Source: an uncultured Trueperaceae bacterium (GTDB taxonomy: Bacteria; Deinococcota; Deinococci; Deinococcales; Trueperaceae). From it: a DNA stretch of 64,000 nt. The notes under the pieces are model-generated. The model made no database searches, was not told the origin of the DNA, and was given only the letters and a program-made list of their open reading frames with translations. The position numbers and the translations under genes were made by a program. The stretch is from contig CAJXNS010000004.1 of the NCBI GenBank assembly GCA_913057165.1, positions 1 through 64,000 of the forward strand, given 5' to 3'. Positions 28,456 through 37,121 of this stretch are shown in pieces (positions within the stretch are counted from its first letter, which is position 1; each line of letters begins with the position of its first letter).

Positions 28456-29850
28456 GCGCGCAGCGTGGCTTTGTCGCTTGAGCTGTTCAACCTTGGCGAC
28501 GTAGGCGTCTGGGTCGGCTTTGCGTTTCAGGCCGGCAGCGTTCATGTAACGGATTTTGCCGAACACCGCCCGTTCGGTCCACGCGCGGTCGTGAAGACCG
28601 AAGCACCAAGCGACACCGGTATAGCTGTTTGGGTCACGGCCGTCTAGAAACCAGCGGTCGTTCAGGGTCAAGGCTGTGGTGAAGGCTTCTTCAGGTGAGT
28701 CGCTCCACTCCAGGATCTTCTTGCCCCAGTACATCCGCATGTAGTTGTGCATGTATCCGCTGTAGCGCATCTCATCCATCGCAGCGTTCCAGTACGGGTC
28801 GTGCGTTTCAGCAGCTTCTAAGGTCGCGAAGTCGTAGCGTGGCGTGCGCTCGTCGTCACGGTGCTCATCCAGTGTCTTGCGGGCCCACTCGGGCAGGGTG
28901 GTGTAGCGGTCGTAATCGTCTGGGCTGAACTCCACAAAGTTGACCGCCAGTTCGCGCCTCACGACCAACTCCTCGATAAACGAGGTGAGCGACGCCTCAC
29001 CAACGTCGGCCATGCGGGCACGCCGAACGGCGGTCACGGGCGAAATGTGCCCGTACCGGAGCGGTTTGGATAGGTGGCTCACATCGTCGGTTTGGGGTTG
29101 GTTACGGTGGGCGTCGTAGGCCGCAAACCGGTCGGCAAGAAACACGTCCAGTCCGTGGCTGGCGGCGTGCTCTCCAGCGGGCACGTTCGGCAGTGACCAT
29201 GCGCCGTCATCCACCGTTTGGGGGCGCAACACCTCAGCAGCAGCGTCGAGGGCAAGGGCACGGGCGTCGTCGGGGAGTTCCGCCCAGCCGGCCTGGTACG
29301 GCGGCATGCGCACAGGCTCAAGGAAGCGGTCCATCTCCCGCATGACCTTCGGTCGCAAGGTCCGAGCAGCGTATTCGCGTTTGCCGGTCACGTGGTGCGT
29401 GGGGACCACCACATCACCCTCAATGCGCTCGCAGGTGCCTGCGGCGTGCGGCAGGACCGCCGACTGATCGGATTTCTGGTGCCGCAGGTACACCCGGTCG
29501 ACGACCACCCAGGCGGCCGCACGCATGAGCGGTTTGAGTTGGACGACGGGGTCGCCGACCGTGAGGACAAAACGGATCCCCATGGCGGCCAGGTTGGTGT
29601 GCACGTCCTGCAGGCCGCGGAGTTGGTAGTCAAGATGCCGTAGGTTCATGCCCGGTTCGCTTGGGTTGATGTGAACCACCACCATGAGGGGGCGACCAAG
29701 GTCGTGGGCGCGCAGCACCGCCTGCACGAGCGACGGGTTATCGGCGGTGCGTTGGGAGCGCTCCATCCAGTAAAGAACGAAGGCGCCATCCGGGTTTGGT
29801 GGGAGGTCGGTCACGCGTGCGATGCGTTCTGCGGGCACAGACGAGGTCAT
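28453..29850 (-). CDS. phr: Class II CPD photolyase
   Basis: FAD enzyme of 465 residues that uses blue light to split cyclobutane pyrimidine dimers. Class II signatures are clear: WMERSQRTADN near residue 30 and MRYSGYMHNYMRMYWGKKILEW in the FAD-binding C-terminal region, with the DPNSYTGVAWCFGLHDRAW segment following. The start at 29850 is six bases after TACCCT; a 20-residue longer reading has no support. Deinococcus itself is better known for UV excision repair than for photolyase, so this gene fits a surface-living relative. Divergent from the ABC-F-like gene. Confidence 0.93.
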   Translation of the reverse strand: MTSSVPAERIARVTDLPPNPDGAFVLYWMERSQRTADNPSLVQAVLRAHDLGRPLMVVVHINPSEPGMNLRHLDYQLRGLQDVHTNLAAMGIRFVLTVGDPVVQLKPLMRAAAWVVVDRVYLRHQKSDQSAVLPHAAGTCERIEGDVVVPTHHVTGKREYAARTLRPKVMREMDRFLEPVRMPPYQAGWAELPDDARALALDAAAEVLRPQTVDDGAWSLPNVPAGEHAASHGLDVFLADRFAAYDAHRNQPQTDDVSHLSKPLRYGHISPVTAVRRARMADVGEASLTSFIEELVVRRELAVNFVEFSPDDYDRYTTLPEWARKTLDEHRDDERTPRYDFATLEAAETHDPYWNAAMDEMRYSGYMHNYMRMYWGKKILEWSDSPEEAFTTALTLNDRWFLDGRDPNSYTGVAWCFGLHDRAWTERAVFGKIRYMNAAGLKRKADPDAYVAKVEQLKRQSHAAR

Positions 29851-29856
29851 GACGCA

Positions 29857-29862
29857 AGGGTA
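29857..29862 (-). promoter_or_regulatory. -10 box of leaderless photolyase promoter
   Basis: TACCCT on the minus strand, 6 bases before the photolyase ATG; no Shine-Dalgarno. Confidence 0.5.
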
Positions 29863-29922
29863 CGCCAGGCCCCGGTGTTGCGACCGTGGCGCCGCTTTCA
29901 CCGTCCACACGGGTTGCTTTCG

Positions 29923-29928
29923 TATCCT
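29923..29928 (+). promoter_or_regulatory. -10 box of leaderless ABC-F-like gene promoter
   Basis: TATCCT 7 bases before the GTG start at 29936; no Shine-Dalgarno. Confidence 0.5.
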
Positions 29929-29935
29929 TTAGCGC

Positions 29936-32098
29936 GTGACGCTTCTTGAGTTGCAGGACGTGGGGTTGGCGTGGGATGGCAAAGCGGTCCTGCACGGCGT
30001 CGATTGGACGGTCGCGGCGGGTGAGGTGTGGGGGCTTGTGGGGGATAACGGCAGTGGCAAGTCGACACTTTTGCAGCTGCTCGCAGGTGGCCTTGAACCG
30101 CACGACGGTCGGCTGATCCGCAGTCCCGGTGTTCGGGTTGCCTTGGTCACGGCCGGTGAACCTGAGCCTGTGTACGCCCGCACGCTGATGGATGAGGCGC
30201 TCACGTCGTGGCAGGAGGCGCGTGACGCGGTGGCTGCTGAGGCGCAGAGGCTGGCGGGCGATCCCGGGCGTCTGGAGCGTTATGCAGCGGTGCTTGAACG
30301 CTTTGAGCGGCTGGGTGGGTGGTCGGCGCCGGAGCGGCATGAGGCTGCTTGGCAGAAGGCCGTGCCGGAGGCGTTCGCGGCGTCAGACCGGCCGCTGAGC
30401 CCAGGATTGGCGCAGTTAGCGCGGGTGGTGGGGGCGGTCCTTGCCCGCCCAGATGTGCTCCTGCTGGATGAGCCCACGCTGCCGTTGGATGTGGTGGAGC
30501 ATGAACGATTGGTGCAGGTCTTGGCGCGGCCCGCTGAAGGCACCGCGGTGGTGGTGGCAAGCCACGACCGGGCGTTGCTGCGCAGCATCACGAACGCCAC
30601 GGCACGCGTGCATTCAGGCCGGCTGCAACCGCGGCGTCTGGCGTTTGCATCGGCTGAGGTGCAGCGCCGTACCGATGGCCGACGCCAAGCGCGGCTCGCG
30701 CGCGAAGCGAAGAAAGAGCACCACCGTTTGCAGGCGTCTGCCGCGCAGGCGCAACGGTTTGGTGCGGCGGCTGGCCGCGGGAAACGTCTGGCGCAGCGTG
30801 CAGCGCAAGCGGGGGCGCAAGCTCAGGTGACGCCTGACACGGCGCCTCAGGCGGTGGTGGATGGCGCTTGGTCGTGGCCCACGCGCGCGAAGGACGGTCA
30901 GCGTGTGCTGTCGGTACGTTCGCTGGGGGTTGCGTCGGCCTTTTGGGATGTCAGTTTCGACGTGCGTATGGGCGAACGCTGGGTGCTGCTGGGACGCGGT
31001 GACGCCCGTGCGGACGCCCTTCTTGAGGTGCTGGCGGGGCGGCGCGCCAACGACAACCCGCGGGCGTTCGTCCGCTGGGGTGGCCGCATCCGGGTGCATG
31101 CGTGGACCGGGCGCCACGGAGCATCCGAGTTGACCCCGCTCGCGTGGGTATCGCAAGGGGTGGACGAGCGTGCTGCACGGCAAGCGTTGCTGCAGACCGG
31201 CCTGCCGCATGAGGCGCTGGTGCGGCCGTGGACGACCCTGTCGACCGGTCAGCAGGCGCGCGTTCGGCTAGCCAAGATGGTGACCGAACAGCCTGATGTC
31301 ATCCTGCTCGATCGGCCCGAGCGTGGCCTGGACCTGGCTGGACTTGAATGGCTTGAGCAGGCCTTGGCGAACGTGCCTGCTGCGTTGGTGCTGGCAACGC
31401 ACGATTTGGCGTTGGCTGAGGCGGTGGCGGACGAGGCGGCACAACTGACGCAGGAGGGGCTGGTGCGTTACCGCGGTGGGGTCCAAGGATGGCGCCGCGG
31501 CCGCAAGCGGCTCACGGTGGACGCGGCCCCTACCGACGCGTCAGATCCGCCTGGGTCGCAAGAGGACCAGCGGGAACTCCAAACCTTAGAAGACCAGCGT
31601 TTGGCGCTGGAGGTGTGGTTAGCAGATCCCACGCAGGGAGCGCCGCGGGAGCGTGCCCGCGCCGAGCGCACCCGCCGCGAGCTCACGGGGACGTGGTTGG
31701 AGGCGGTGGACGCGAACCTACCCGAACCGAAACCACGTTTCGCGGCGGTGGAACCCCCGCTTCGCTTAGAGGCGGACCGTCATGCAGCCGGGCTGACGTT
31801 CATCGCTCCCGATTGGCCGTCGCTACCGACCATCGTGCGTCACGACCAGGTGGTTCACCTATCGCTTCCAGACCCGCCGTCGGCGTGCTGGCTGCCGTCT
31901 GTGCGACGTAAGGCGCTCGTACTGGCACTCCGGCTTACCATGGAGGTACTCGCCCCCAAAGCGGTCCAGACCGCCGCTATCGGCCGCACGGAACCTCCTG
32001 CGCCGTTTGCCCGGCTCGATGAGGATTGGTGGGTGGCGACCCTTGAAGGGTTCGAAACACACCAAGGGTACGTGCGCCTTGAGGAGTCACCCGCATGA
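29936..32098 (+). CDS. ABC-F-like duplicated ATPase with one degenerate ATP site
   Basis: Soluble protein of 720 residues with two ABC domains and no membrane segment, so ABC-F-like (ribosome-associated ATPases) rather than a transporter. NBD1: Walker A GDNGSGKS (36-43), Walker B LLLDEP (175-180), switch His210, but signature LSPGL (154-158) instead of LSGGQ. NBD2: no Walker A (GRGDARAD, 353-360), Walker B with the catalytic Glu replaced by Arg (LLDRPE, 457-462), yet an intact signature LSTGQ (435-439). An Arg/Ala-rich linker (235-300) joins them, and a tail of over 200 residues with a coiled coil (about 550-610) ends the protein. Starts with GTG; overlaps the DUF3810 gene by ATGA. Confidence 0.82.
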   Translation: MTLLELQDVGLAWDGKAVLHGVDWTVAAGEVWGLVGDNGSGKSTLLQLLAGGLEPHDGRLIRSPGVRVALVTAGEPEPVYARTLMDEALTSWQEARDAVAAEAQRLAGDPGRLERYAAVLERFERLGGWSAPERHEAAWQKAVPEAFAASDRPLSPGLAQLARVVGAVLARPDVLLLDEPTLPLDVVEHERLVQVLARPAEGTAVVVASHDRALLRSITNATARVHSGRLQPRRLAFASAEVQRRTDGRRQARLAREAKKEHHRLQASAAQAQRFGAAAGRGKRLAQRAAQAGAQAQVTPDTAPQAVVDGAWSWPTRAKDGQRVLSVRSLGVASAFWDVSFDVRMGERWVLLGRGDARADALLEVLAGRRANDNPRAFVRWGGRIRVHAWTGRHGASELTPLAWVSQGVDERAARQALLQTGLPHEALVRPWTTLSTGQQARVRLAKMVTEQPDVILLDRPERGLDLAGLEWLEQALANVPAALVLATHDLALAEAVADEAAQLTQEGLVRYRGGVQGWRRGRKRLTVDAAPTDASDPPGSQEDQRELQTLEDQRLALEVWLADPTQGAPRERARAERTRRELTGTWLEAVDANLPEPKPRFAAVEPPLRLEADRHAAGLTFIAPDWPSLPTIVRHDQVVHLSLPDPPSACWLPSVRRKALVLALRLTMEVLAPKAVQTAAIGRTEPPAPFARLDEDWWVATLEGFETHQGYVRLEESPA

Positions 32099-33057
32099 GG
32101 CTTGCGTGGGCGTTGGGCATGGCACTGCTCGTCACGCTCTTGGGGGCGGTCTTGGGTGGATCGCAAGCCTGGGCGGAGGCGTGGGCGGCGGCGTTCACGG
32201 GACCGTGGGCGGCAAGTTGGGCGTCGCTTCAGGCGGTCTTCCCCATGCCGGTCTTGCCTTGGCTAGCCGGCTTCTGGGTGTTGCTGGCTGTCGCCTGGGG
32301 GCGGCACCGACCTTGGCGGCAGCAGGCGCTGATTGTCCTCACCCTTGGCTTGGTCGCGGTGGCGAGTTTCCAGATCGCGTGGGGTTTTCATGCGGGGCGT
32401 CCGTCCGGCCTGGAGCGCTACGGTTTGACCGCCAAGGCCACCCCAACCGAGGCGGACCAGGTAGCGGCGCGCTTGGCGGCGCAATTGCGGTCTGGACGTT
32501 CAGAGCCGTTTGATCTGCCCGGGGCGCTCGTTGCATCGGGAGAACGCCTCGAGGGCATGACGGGTGTGACGCGCCTTCCACCGGAAACCGTGACCGTACC
32601 GGGTTGGCTTTTTGGGCCGCTTGACTTGGCTGGGGTGGTGTCGCCGTGGACGTACGAGGTGCACGTCAATGGTGGGTTGCCCGCTTGGGCGCAAGCCGCT
32701 GTCGTGGCGCACGAGCGTGCCCACTTGGCAGGTTTTGCCTCCGAACAGGACGCCGAGTGGGTGGGGGCGGTGGCCGGCCTGACGTCCGGTCATCCCGATG
32801 CCGCGTACGCCGCGGCGTTGTGGATGTGGATCAAAGCCCCCGCCGACCTGCGGGCGCAGTACGACCCAGGACCAACGGCGAGGGCAGATATCGAAGCGTT
32901 ACGCGAGGCCTTGGCGCGCTACGACGCCTTTGACGCGCGCTGGGCGTGGCGGATCTATGACGCGTGGCTTAGGTCGCGCGGGGACACCTTAGGCACGGCA
33001 GGATACGCAGCCGGCTTCGACGCGCTCGTGCGTGCCCACGCAGGCGGCTGGTGGTGA
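32095..33057 (+). CDS. DUF3810-type membrane zinc metallopeptidase
   Basis: Protein of 320 residues with N-terminal transmembrane helices (about 3-22, 52-68, 77-95) followed by a domain containing HERAH (H206, E207, H210) and a nearby acidic cluster EQDAEW (217-222), the HExxH-x-GFxxE arrangement of DUF3810 proteins. The zinc-peptidase assignment rests on this motif; no substrate is known. Coupled to the ABC-F-like gene by a 4-base overlap, and convergent with the M3 peptidase gene 14 bases on. Confidence 0.78.
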   Translation: MRLAWALGMALLVTLLGAVLGGSQAWAEAWAAAFTGPWAASWASLQAVFPMPVLPWLAGFWVLLAVAWGRHRPWRQQALIVLTLGLVAVASFQIAWGFHAGRPSGLERYGLTAKATPTEADQVAARLAAQLRSGRSEPFDLPGALVASGERLEGMTGVTRLPPETVTVPGWLFGPLDLAGVVSPWTYEVHVNGGLPAWAQAAVVAHERAHLAGFASEQDAEWVGAVAGLTSGHPDAAYAAALWMWIKAPADLRAQYDPGPTARADIEALREALARYDAFDARWAWRIYDAWLRSRGDTLGTAGYAAGFDALVRAHAGGWW

Positions 33058-33071
33058 CCATGCCGCGTGAT

Positions 33072-35099
33072 TCAGTCCAACCCGAGGTTGCGCTTCAGCA
33101 GCGCAGCTGGGTCCGGTTGCCGGCCTAAGAACCGTTCGATCAGCACGTCGGGCGGCTCGGCGTTGCCTGGTTCCAGGATGCCTTCCAGGTAGGCGCGGCC
33201 GACCTCAGGGTTGTAAGGCCCTTCGCGTTCAAAGCGTCCGAACGCGTCCGCTTCAAGCATTTCACTCCACATGTAGCTGTAGTAGCCAGCCGAGTACCCG
33301 CCTGCGAAAATGTGCTGGAAGCTTGGGAGGAAGCCGTCGCGTGTGGCGTTCTCATGAATTTGGAAAGGCTGCAGCACGCGTCGTGCGTGTTGGACGGCAT
33401 CGCCATGCGTGGCTGGATCGTAGCTCGTGTGCAGCGCAAGATCGATCGTGCCGAAGCTGAGTTGGCGCGCCATACGGTAGGCCGCACCGACCGTGCGGGC
33501 GTCCCGCATACGCTGCCGCACCTCGCTTGGGATGGCTTCGCCGCTGTCGGCGTGTCGCGCCATGCGGTCTAGGCCTTCGTCGTGCCATAACCAGTTCTCA
33601 AATATTTGGCTGGGGAGTTCCACGAAGTCCCAGGCGACGTTCAGGCCGCCCAGGCTTTTGACGGGACTGCGGGATGCCAGGTGGTGGACCAGGTGGCCAA
33701 ACTCGTGCAGGACGGTGAGCGCTTCGTCATGCGTGAGTTGCGCGTCGGCCTCACCGTCGGGTGGTGTGAGGTTGCCGCTGATGGCACCCAAATGCGGTTC
33801 GAAACCGCCGTCCACGGTGGGGCCGCCTTGACGCAGCGGCATCATCCAGGCGCCGCCGCGCTTATCGCTGCGCGGGAACCAATCGGTATAGAAGCCGCCG
33901 ATGCGTTCGCCATTACTGTGCACCTCGTAGTACGCCACCGATTCGTGCCACACGGTGGGGCTTTCGGTGGCGGTGATCGTCCAACCGAAGAGGGTTTCCG
34001 CCAGGTCGAACATGCCCGCCTGCAGGCGACCAAGGGAGAAGTAAGGCCGGAGCGCTTCGCCGTCGACGTCGTGGCGTTCTTTGCGGATGCGCTCAAGGAT
34101 GTAGGCCACATCCCACGGTTCAGCCCGGTCGACGTGAAGGGTGTCCTGGGCGTACTGGTGCAAGGACTCGCGTTCGGTTGCAAAGTGGGGTGCCACCCGC
34201 TGCCAGAGATCCTCCTCGAACGTCTTGGCGCGTTCGGCGTGACCCACCATGCGGTCTTCGGTTTGAAGGTCGGCCCAGTGGTCGTAACCGAGCAAGGTGG
34301 CAAGTTCTCGGCGGGCGCGCAGGATCGCTTCAATGAGCGGCCGGTTGTCGCGATCTTCGCCGGTGCCGCGCTGGTCGTAGGCGTTCAGGAGGGTCCTGCG
34401 TAACTCGCGGTCGTGGGCGTGCTCGGCGACCGCCATGACGGTCGGAGGTTGCAGATCAAAACGCCAACCGTCCACCTGGGCGTCCTCGGCAAGCTGCTTG
34501 GCGCGACGCTTCACGGCCGGCGGCAGACCTTCGAGGCGTGCTTCGTCCGTTACGTCCAAGTGGTAGGCGTTGGTGCCATCTAGAACGTTGTTTTGAAACG
34601 CATTGCCGAGTTCCGCCAGTTCGCTCTTGAGGGCTTCGACGCGTTCGCGGGTGGCGTCATCCAGGCCTGCTCCGGCGCGACGCATGGCGTCAAGCGTGAG
34701 GGTTAAGTAGCGTCGCTCGGGGCCATCCAGCTGGCGTCCTTCGTCGCTCGCCTCATACGCTTGGAGTTTGGCGTACACGCCAGGATGGCTGGCCGCGCGT
34801 GCTTCAAACGAGGCAAGTTTCGGCAGGGCTGCCGTCCACGCTTCACGCAGATCCGGGTTTTGACGCACGTTGTTGAGGTGGGCCACAGCCCCAGCCACGC
34901 GCTGCACGCGGTCGTGGATGGCGTCCAAGGCGCCGAGAACGGCCGCGAACTCGAGTGGGGTTGCGTCGCTGGCGATGCCCTCAAGGGCGTCTTCGGCTTC
35001 GCGCAGTGCCGTGTCGATCGCCGGGGCGACGTGGGCTGGTTCGATGGTTTGAAACGCGATGGGAAACGCGTCGCTGAGCAGCGGGTTGGTGTCGGTCAT
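33072..35099 (-). CDS. prlC: M3 family oligopeptidase (oligopeptidase A type)
   Basis: Cytoplasmic zinc peptidase of 675 residues that degrades oligopeptides, including signal-peptide fragments. The zinc motif HEFGH lies at 465-469; the N-terminal helical domain (IAFQTIEPAHVAPAID) is that of OpdA/PrlC, and the length agrees. Its own promoter is a leaderless TACCCT 6 bases before the ATG. It lies behind the aminotransferase gene in the same direction, 43 bases apart. Confidence 0.92.
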   Translation of the reverse strand: MTDTNPLLSDAFPIAFQTIEPAHVAPAIDTALREAEDALEGIASDATPLEFAAVLGALDAIHDRVQRVAGAVAHLNNVRQNPDLREAWTAALPKLASFEARAASHPGVYAKLQAYEASDEGRQLDGPERRYLTLTLDAMRRAGAGLDDATRERVEALKSELAELGNAFQNNVLDGTNAYHLDVTDEARLEGLPPAVKRRAKQLAEDAQVDGWRFDLQPPTVMAVAEHAHDRELRRTLLNAYDQRGTGEDRDNRPLIEAILRARRELATLLGYDHWADLQTEDRMVGHAERAKTFEEDLWQRVAPHFATERESLHQYAQDTLHVDRAEPWDVAYILERIRKERHDVDGEALRPYFSLGRLQAGMFDLAETLFGWTITATESPTVWHESVAYYEVHSNGERIGGFYTDWFPRSDKRGGAWMMPLRQGGPTVDGGFEPHLGAISGNLTPPDGEADAQLTHDEALTVLHEFGHLVHHLASRSPVKSLGGLNVAWDFVELPSQIFENWLWHDEGLDRMARHADSGEAIPSEVRQRMRDARTVGAAYRMARQLSFGTIDLALHTSYDPATHGDAVQHARRVLQPFQIHENATRDGFLPSFQHIFAGGYSAGYYSYMWSEMLEADAFGRFEREGPYNPEVGRAYLEGILEPGNAEPPDVLIERFLGRQPDPAALLKRNLGLD

Positions 35100-35105
35100 G
35101 CCGTC

Positions 35106-35111
35106 AGGGTA
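35106..35111 (-). promoter_or_regulatory. -10 box of leaderless M3 peptidase promoter
   Basis: TACCCT on the minus strand, 6 bases before the ATG at 35099; no Shine-Dalgarno. Confidence 0.5.
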
Positions 35112-35142
35112 ACGCGCGCCGTGTCGCGTGCTTCAGTTGGGG

Positions 35143-35994
35143 TTACGGACGCTGGTACGCGCGTGCCCATTCCGCTCGGTGGGCCTTGAGAAGCGCGTGG
35201 GCTTCGCGGGTGCGGGGTCCTGGACGACCGTCACCGATCGCCTCCCCGTCGATCGCAAGGACGGGCATCACACCTTTGGTGGTGCTGGTGACGAACGCTT
35301 CGCTGGCGCGGCCCACCTCATTCAGTGCCACGTCGCGTTCATCGACGGGCAGACCGGCGTGCCTGAGCGCGCGTAGGGTGTTGAGGCGCGTCACACCGGG
35401 CAGGATGTCGCGACCGGCGGTGACGTACGTGCCGTCTTCGCCGACAAGGAAGAAGCTACAGCGGGTGGCTTCGAGCACCCGTTCGCCGTCGTGATACAGC
35501 ACGTCATTGGCGTCCATTTCGCGCATTTTGGGGGCCAACCGAACCGCGGTGAAGTAGTTCGTGGTTTTCGCTTCGGGGAGGTCGCGTTGATGCTGGTGGG
35601 TGATGAGGCGGTAGCCGCTTTCAAACGCGTCAGGACTGGGCGTGGCGGCGGGGACGGTCAGGGCGATGAAGCGGGCGTCCTGGGGCGTGAAGCCGTCGAG
35701 TGGATCGCCAGCCGTGAGGAATAGTTGCAGGCCGAAGGTGCCCCCGCCGTTCGCGTCGATTAAGTCGTGGGCGTGGGCTTTAAGTTGTTCCTGGCTGGGA
35801 ATGGGGCCTAAGCCGAGCAGACGGCTGCTGGCGTGAAAGCGTGCCAGGTGGTCGTCGATGAACATGGGGACGCCGTCGATGACGTAGAGAAAATCAAAAC
35901 TTCCGTAGCCTCGCCGGAAGGTTAGGTCGGTGATCGGCAGGGTGGCCTCGTGGGTCGGTTGGATGGTGAAATCGACGCTCGACACGCTGGGCAT
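35143..35994 (-). CDS. Class IV (BCAT / D-amino acid / ADC lyase fold) PLP enzyme
   Basis: PLP-dependent protein of 283 residues. The Schiff-base lysine is K143 (LPEAKTTNYF) and the following VLEATRCSFFLV and ILPGVTRLNTLRAL segments form the cofactor phosphate site. The family holds branched-chain aminotransferases, D-amino acid aminotransferases and aminodeoxychorismate lyase. The KTTNY and the short length favour a D-amino-acid transaminase or branched-chain-like enzyme over lyase, but this is not decisive. The ATG is 6 bases behind TAGGCT. Confidence 0.82.
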   Translation of the reverse strand: MPSVSSVDFTIQPTHEATLPITDLTFRRGYGSFDFLYVIDGVPMFIDDHLARFHASSRLLGLGPIPSQEQLKAHAHDLIDANGGGTFGLQLFLTAGDPLDGFTPQDARFIALTVPAATPSPDAFESGYRLITHQHQRDLPEAKTTNYFTAVRLAPKMREMDANDVLYHDGERVLEATRCSFFLVGEDGTYVTAGRDILPGVTRLNTLRALRHAGLPVDERDVALNEVGRASEAFVTSTTKGVMPVLAIDGEAIGDGRPGPRTREAHALLKAHRAEWARAYQRP

Positions 35995-36000
35995 GCCGTT

Positions 36001-36006
36001 AGCCTA
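36001..36006 (-). promoter_or_regulatory. -10 box of leaderless aminotransferase promoter
   Basis: TAGGCT on the minus strand, 6 bases before the ATG at 35994; no Shine-Dalgarno. Confidence 0.45.
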
Positions 36007-36058
36007 GCGTGCCGCGGGCGTGTCGCCTAGCCAACGCGTCGTCCCGCCCCGCCGTTTG

Positions 36059-36075
36059 ATACCCTCTGGGGGTAT
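36059..36075 (+). promoter_or_regulatory. Second CsoR/CstR-family-like operator, upstream of trxB
   Basis: ATACCCTCTGGGGGTAT, the same 17-base frame as the site at 5262-5278 (14 of 17 bases identical, with only centre-adjacent positions differing). Arms ATACCC / GGGTAT are preserved. It lies about 60 bases before the trxB start. Its final TAT could begin a -10 (TATTAG), as in the rhodanese promoter, though the -35 there is poor. Confidence 0.55.
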
Positions 36076-36084
36076 TAGGAAGGC

Positions 36085-36112
36085 TTGGGTGAGCACCACG
36101 CGGTGCTACCAT
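36085..36112 (+). promoter_or_regulatory. Candidate trxB promoter
   Basis: TTGGGT (36085-36090), 16 bases, TACCAT (36107-36112), just downstream of the operator-like palindrome. The leader would be about 17-20 bases and contain AAGGAGG at 36124-36130, five bases before the ATG. Confidence 0.5.
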
Positions 36113-36135
36113 GCCGACAACACAAGGAGGAACGC

Positions 36136-37104
36136 ATGGCGCGCAAAACCATTGAAAAAGACGTGGTCATTGTAGGTGGCGGCCCGGCTGGGCTGACAGC
36201 CGGCATCTACGCTGGCCGTGGCCAACTGGACACGATCATTCTCGAAAAAGGCCTGCCGGGCGGGCAGATTGCACAAACCGAAGAGGTCGAAAACTACCCC
36301 GGCTTTGATGAGGCCATCAGCGGCCCCGACCTGTCCCAACGCATGGTGCGTCAAGCCGAACGCTTCGGCGCCAAAATCGTCATGGAAGAGGTCGAAGCGG
36401 TCGAGGGCAACGCCGACGACGGGTTCGTGGTTCGTGGCTACGACGCCGACTACCGCGCCAAAGCGGTCATCCTGGCGACCGGTGCCAACCCACGCAGGTT
36501 GGGCGTCCCAGGTGAGGACACCTTCTACGGCCGTGGCGTGTCCACCTGCGCCACCTGCGACGGCTTCTTCTACCGGGATAAGCACGTCGTGGTGGTCGGC
36601 GGCGGCGACGCGGCGATTGAGGAAGGTAGCTTCCTGACCAAGTTCGCCAGCAAAGTCACCGTCATTCACCGTCGTGACGAACTGCGCGCCAACCGCAACG
36701 CCCAAGCCCGCGCGTTCGCCAACCCCAAAATGGAGTTCGTTTGGGACACCGTCGTCGATGAAGTTCTTGGCGAAGAGCAAGTCACCGGCGTGCGGACCCG
36801 CAACGTCCTCACCGGCGAAGAAGGCACCCTCGACGCCGATGGTGTGTTCGTCTATATCGGACACATCCCCAACACCGACTTTGTCCGCGGCGTGGTGCAG
36901 CTCCGCGACAGCGGTTACGTCGATGTCCGCGATGAGATTTACACGAACGTGGAAGGCATCTTTGCGGCCGGCGACGTCTCTGACGAGATCTACCGGCAGC
37001 TTGGTACGTCCGTCGGTGCTGGCACGCGCGCGGCCATGGAAGCCGAACGCTGGCTGGCCGAACGGGAATCCACACCCGCAAGTGCCGCCGTCGCCGGCGA
37101 CTGA
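36136..37104 (+). CDS. trxB: Thioredoxin reductase
   Basis: FAD/NADPH disulfide reductase of 322 residues that keeps thioredoxin reduced. FAD motif GGGPAG (14-19), active-site disulfide CATC (C138, C141), NADPH motif GGGDAA (155-160) and HRRDELR (178-184) for the 2'-phosphate, and the closing GIFAAGDV. Length is standard. The start is set by a strong AAGGAGG; most genes here lack one. A CsoR/CstR-type palindrome upstream suggests control by reactive sulfur or metal, shared with the rhodanese gene. No trxA adjacent. Confidence 0.95.
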   Translation: MARKTIEKDVVIVGGGPAGLTAGIYAGRGQLDTIILEKGLPGGQIAQTEEVENYPGFDEAISGPDLSQRMVRQAERFGAKIVMEEVEAVEGNADDGFVVRGYDADYRAKAVILATGANPRRLGVPGEDTFYGRGVSTCATCDGFFYRDKHVVVVGGGDAAIEEGSFLTKFASKVTVIHRRDELRANRNAQARAFANPKMEFVWDTVVDEVLGEEQVTGVRTRNVLTGEEGTLDADGVFVYIGHIPNTDFVRGVVQLRDSGYVDVRDEIYTNVEGIFAAGDVSDEIYRQLGTSVGAGTRAAMEAERWLAERESTPASAAVAGD

Positions 37105-37121
37105 TCGTTAAGCCACAAGCC

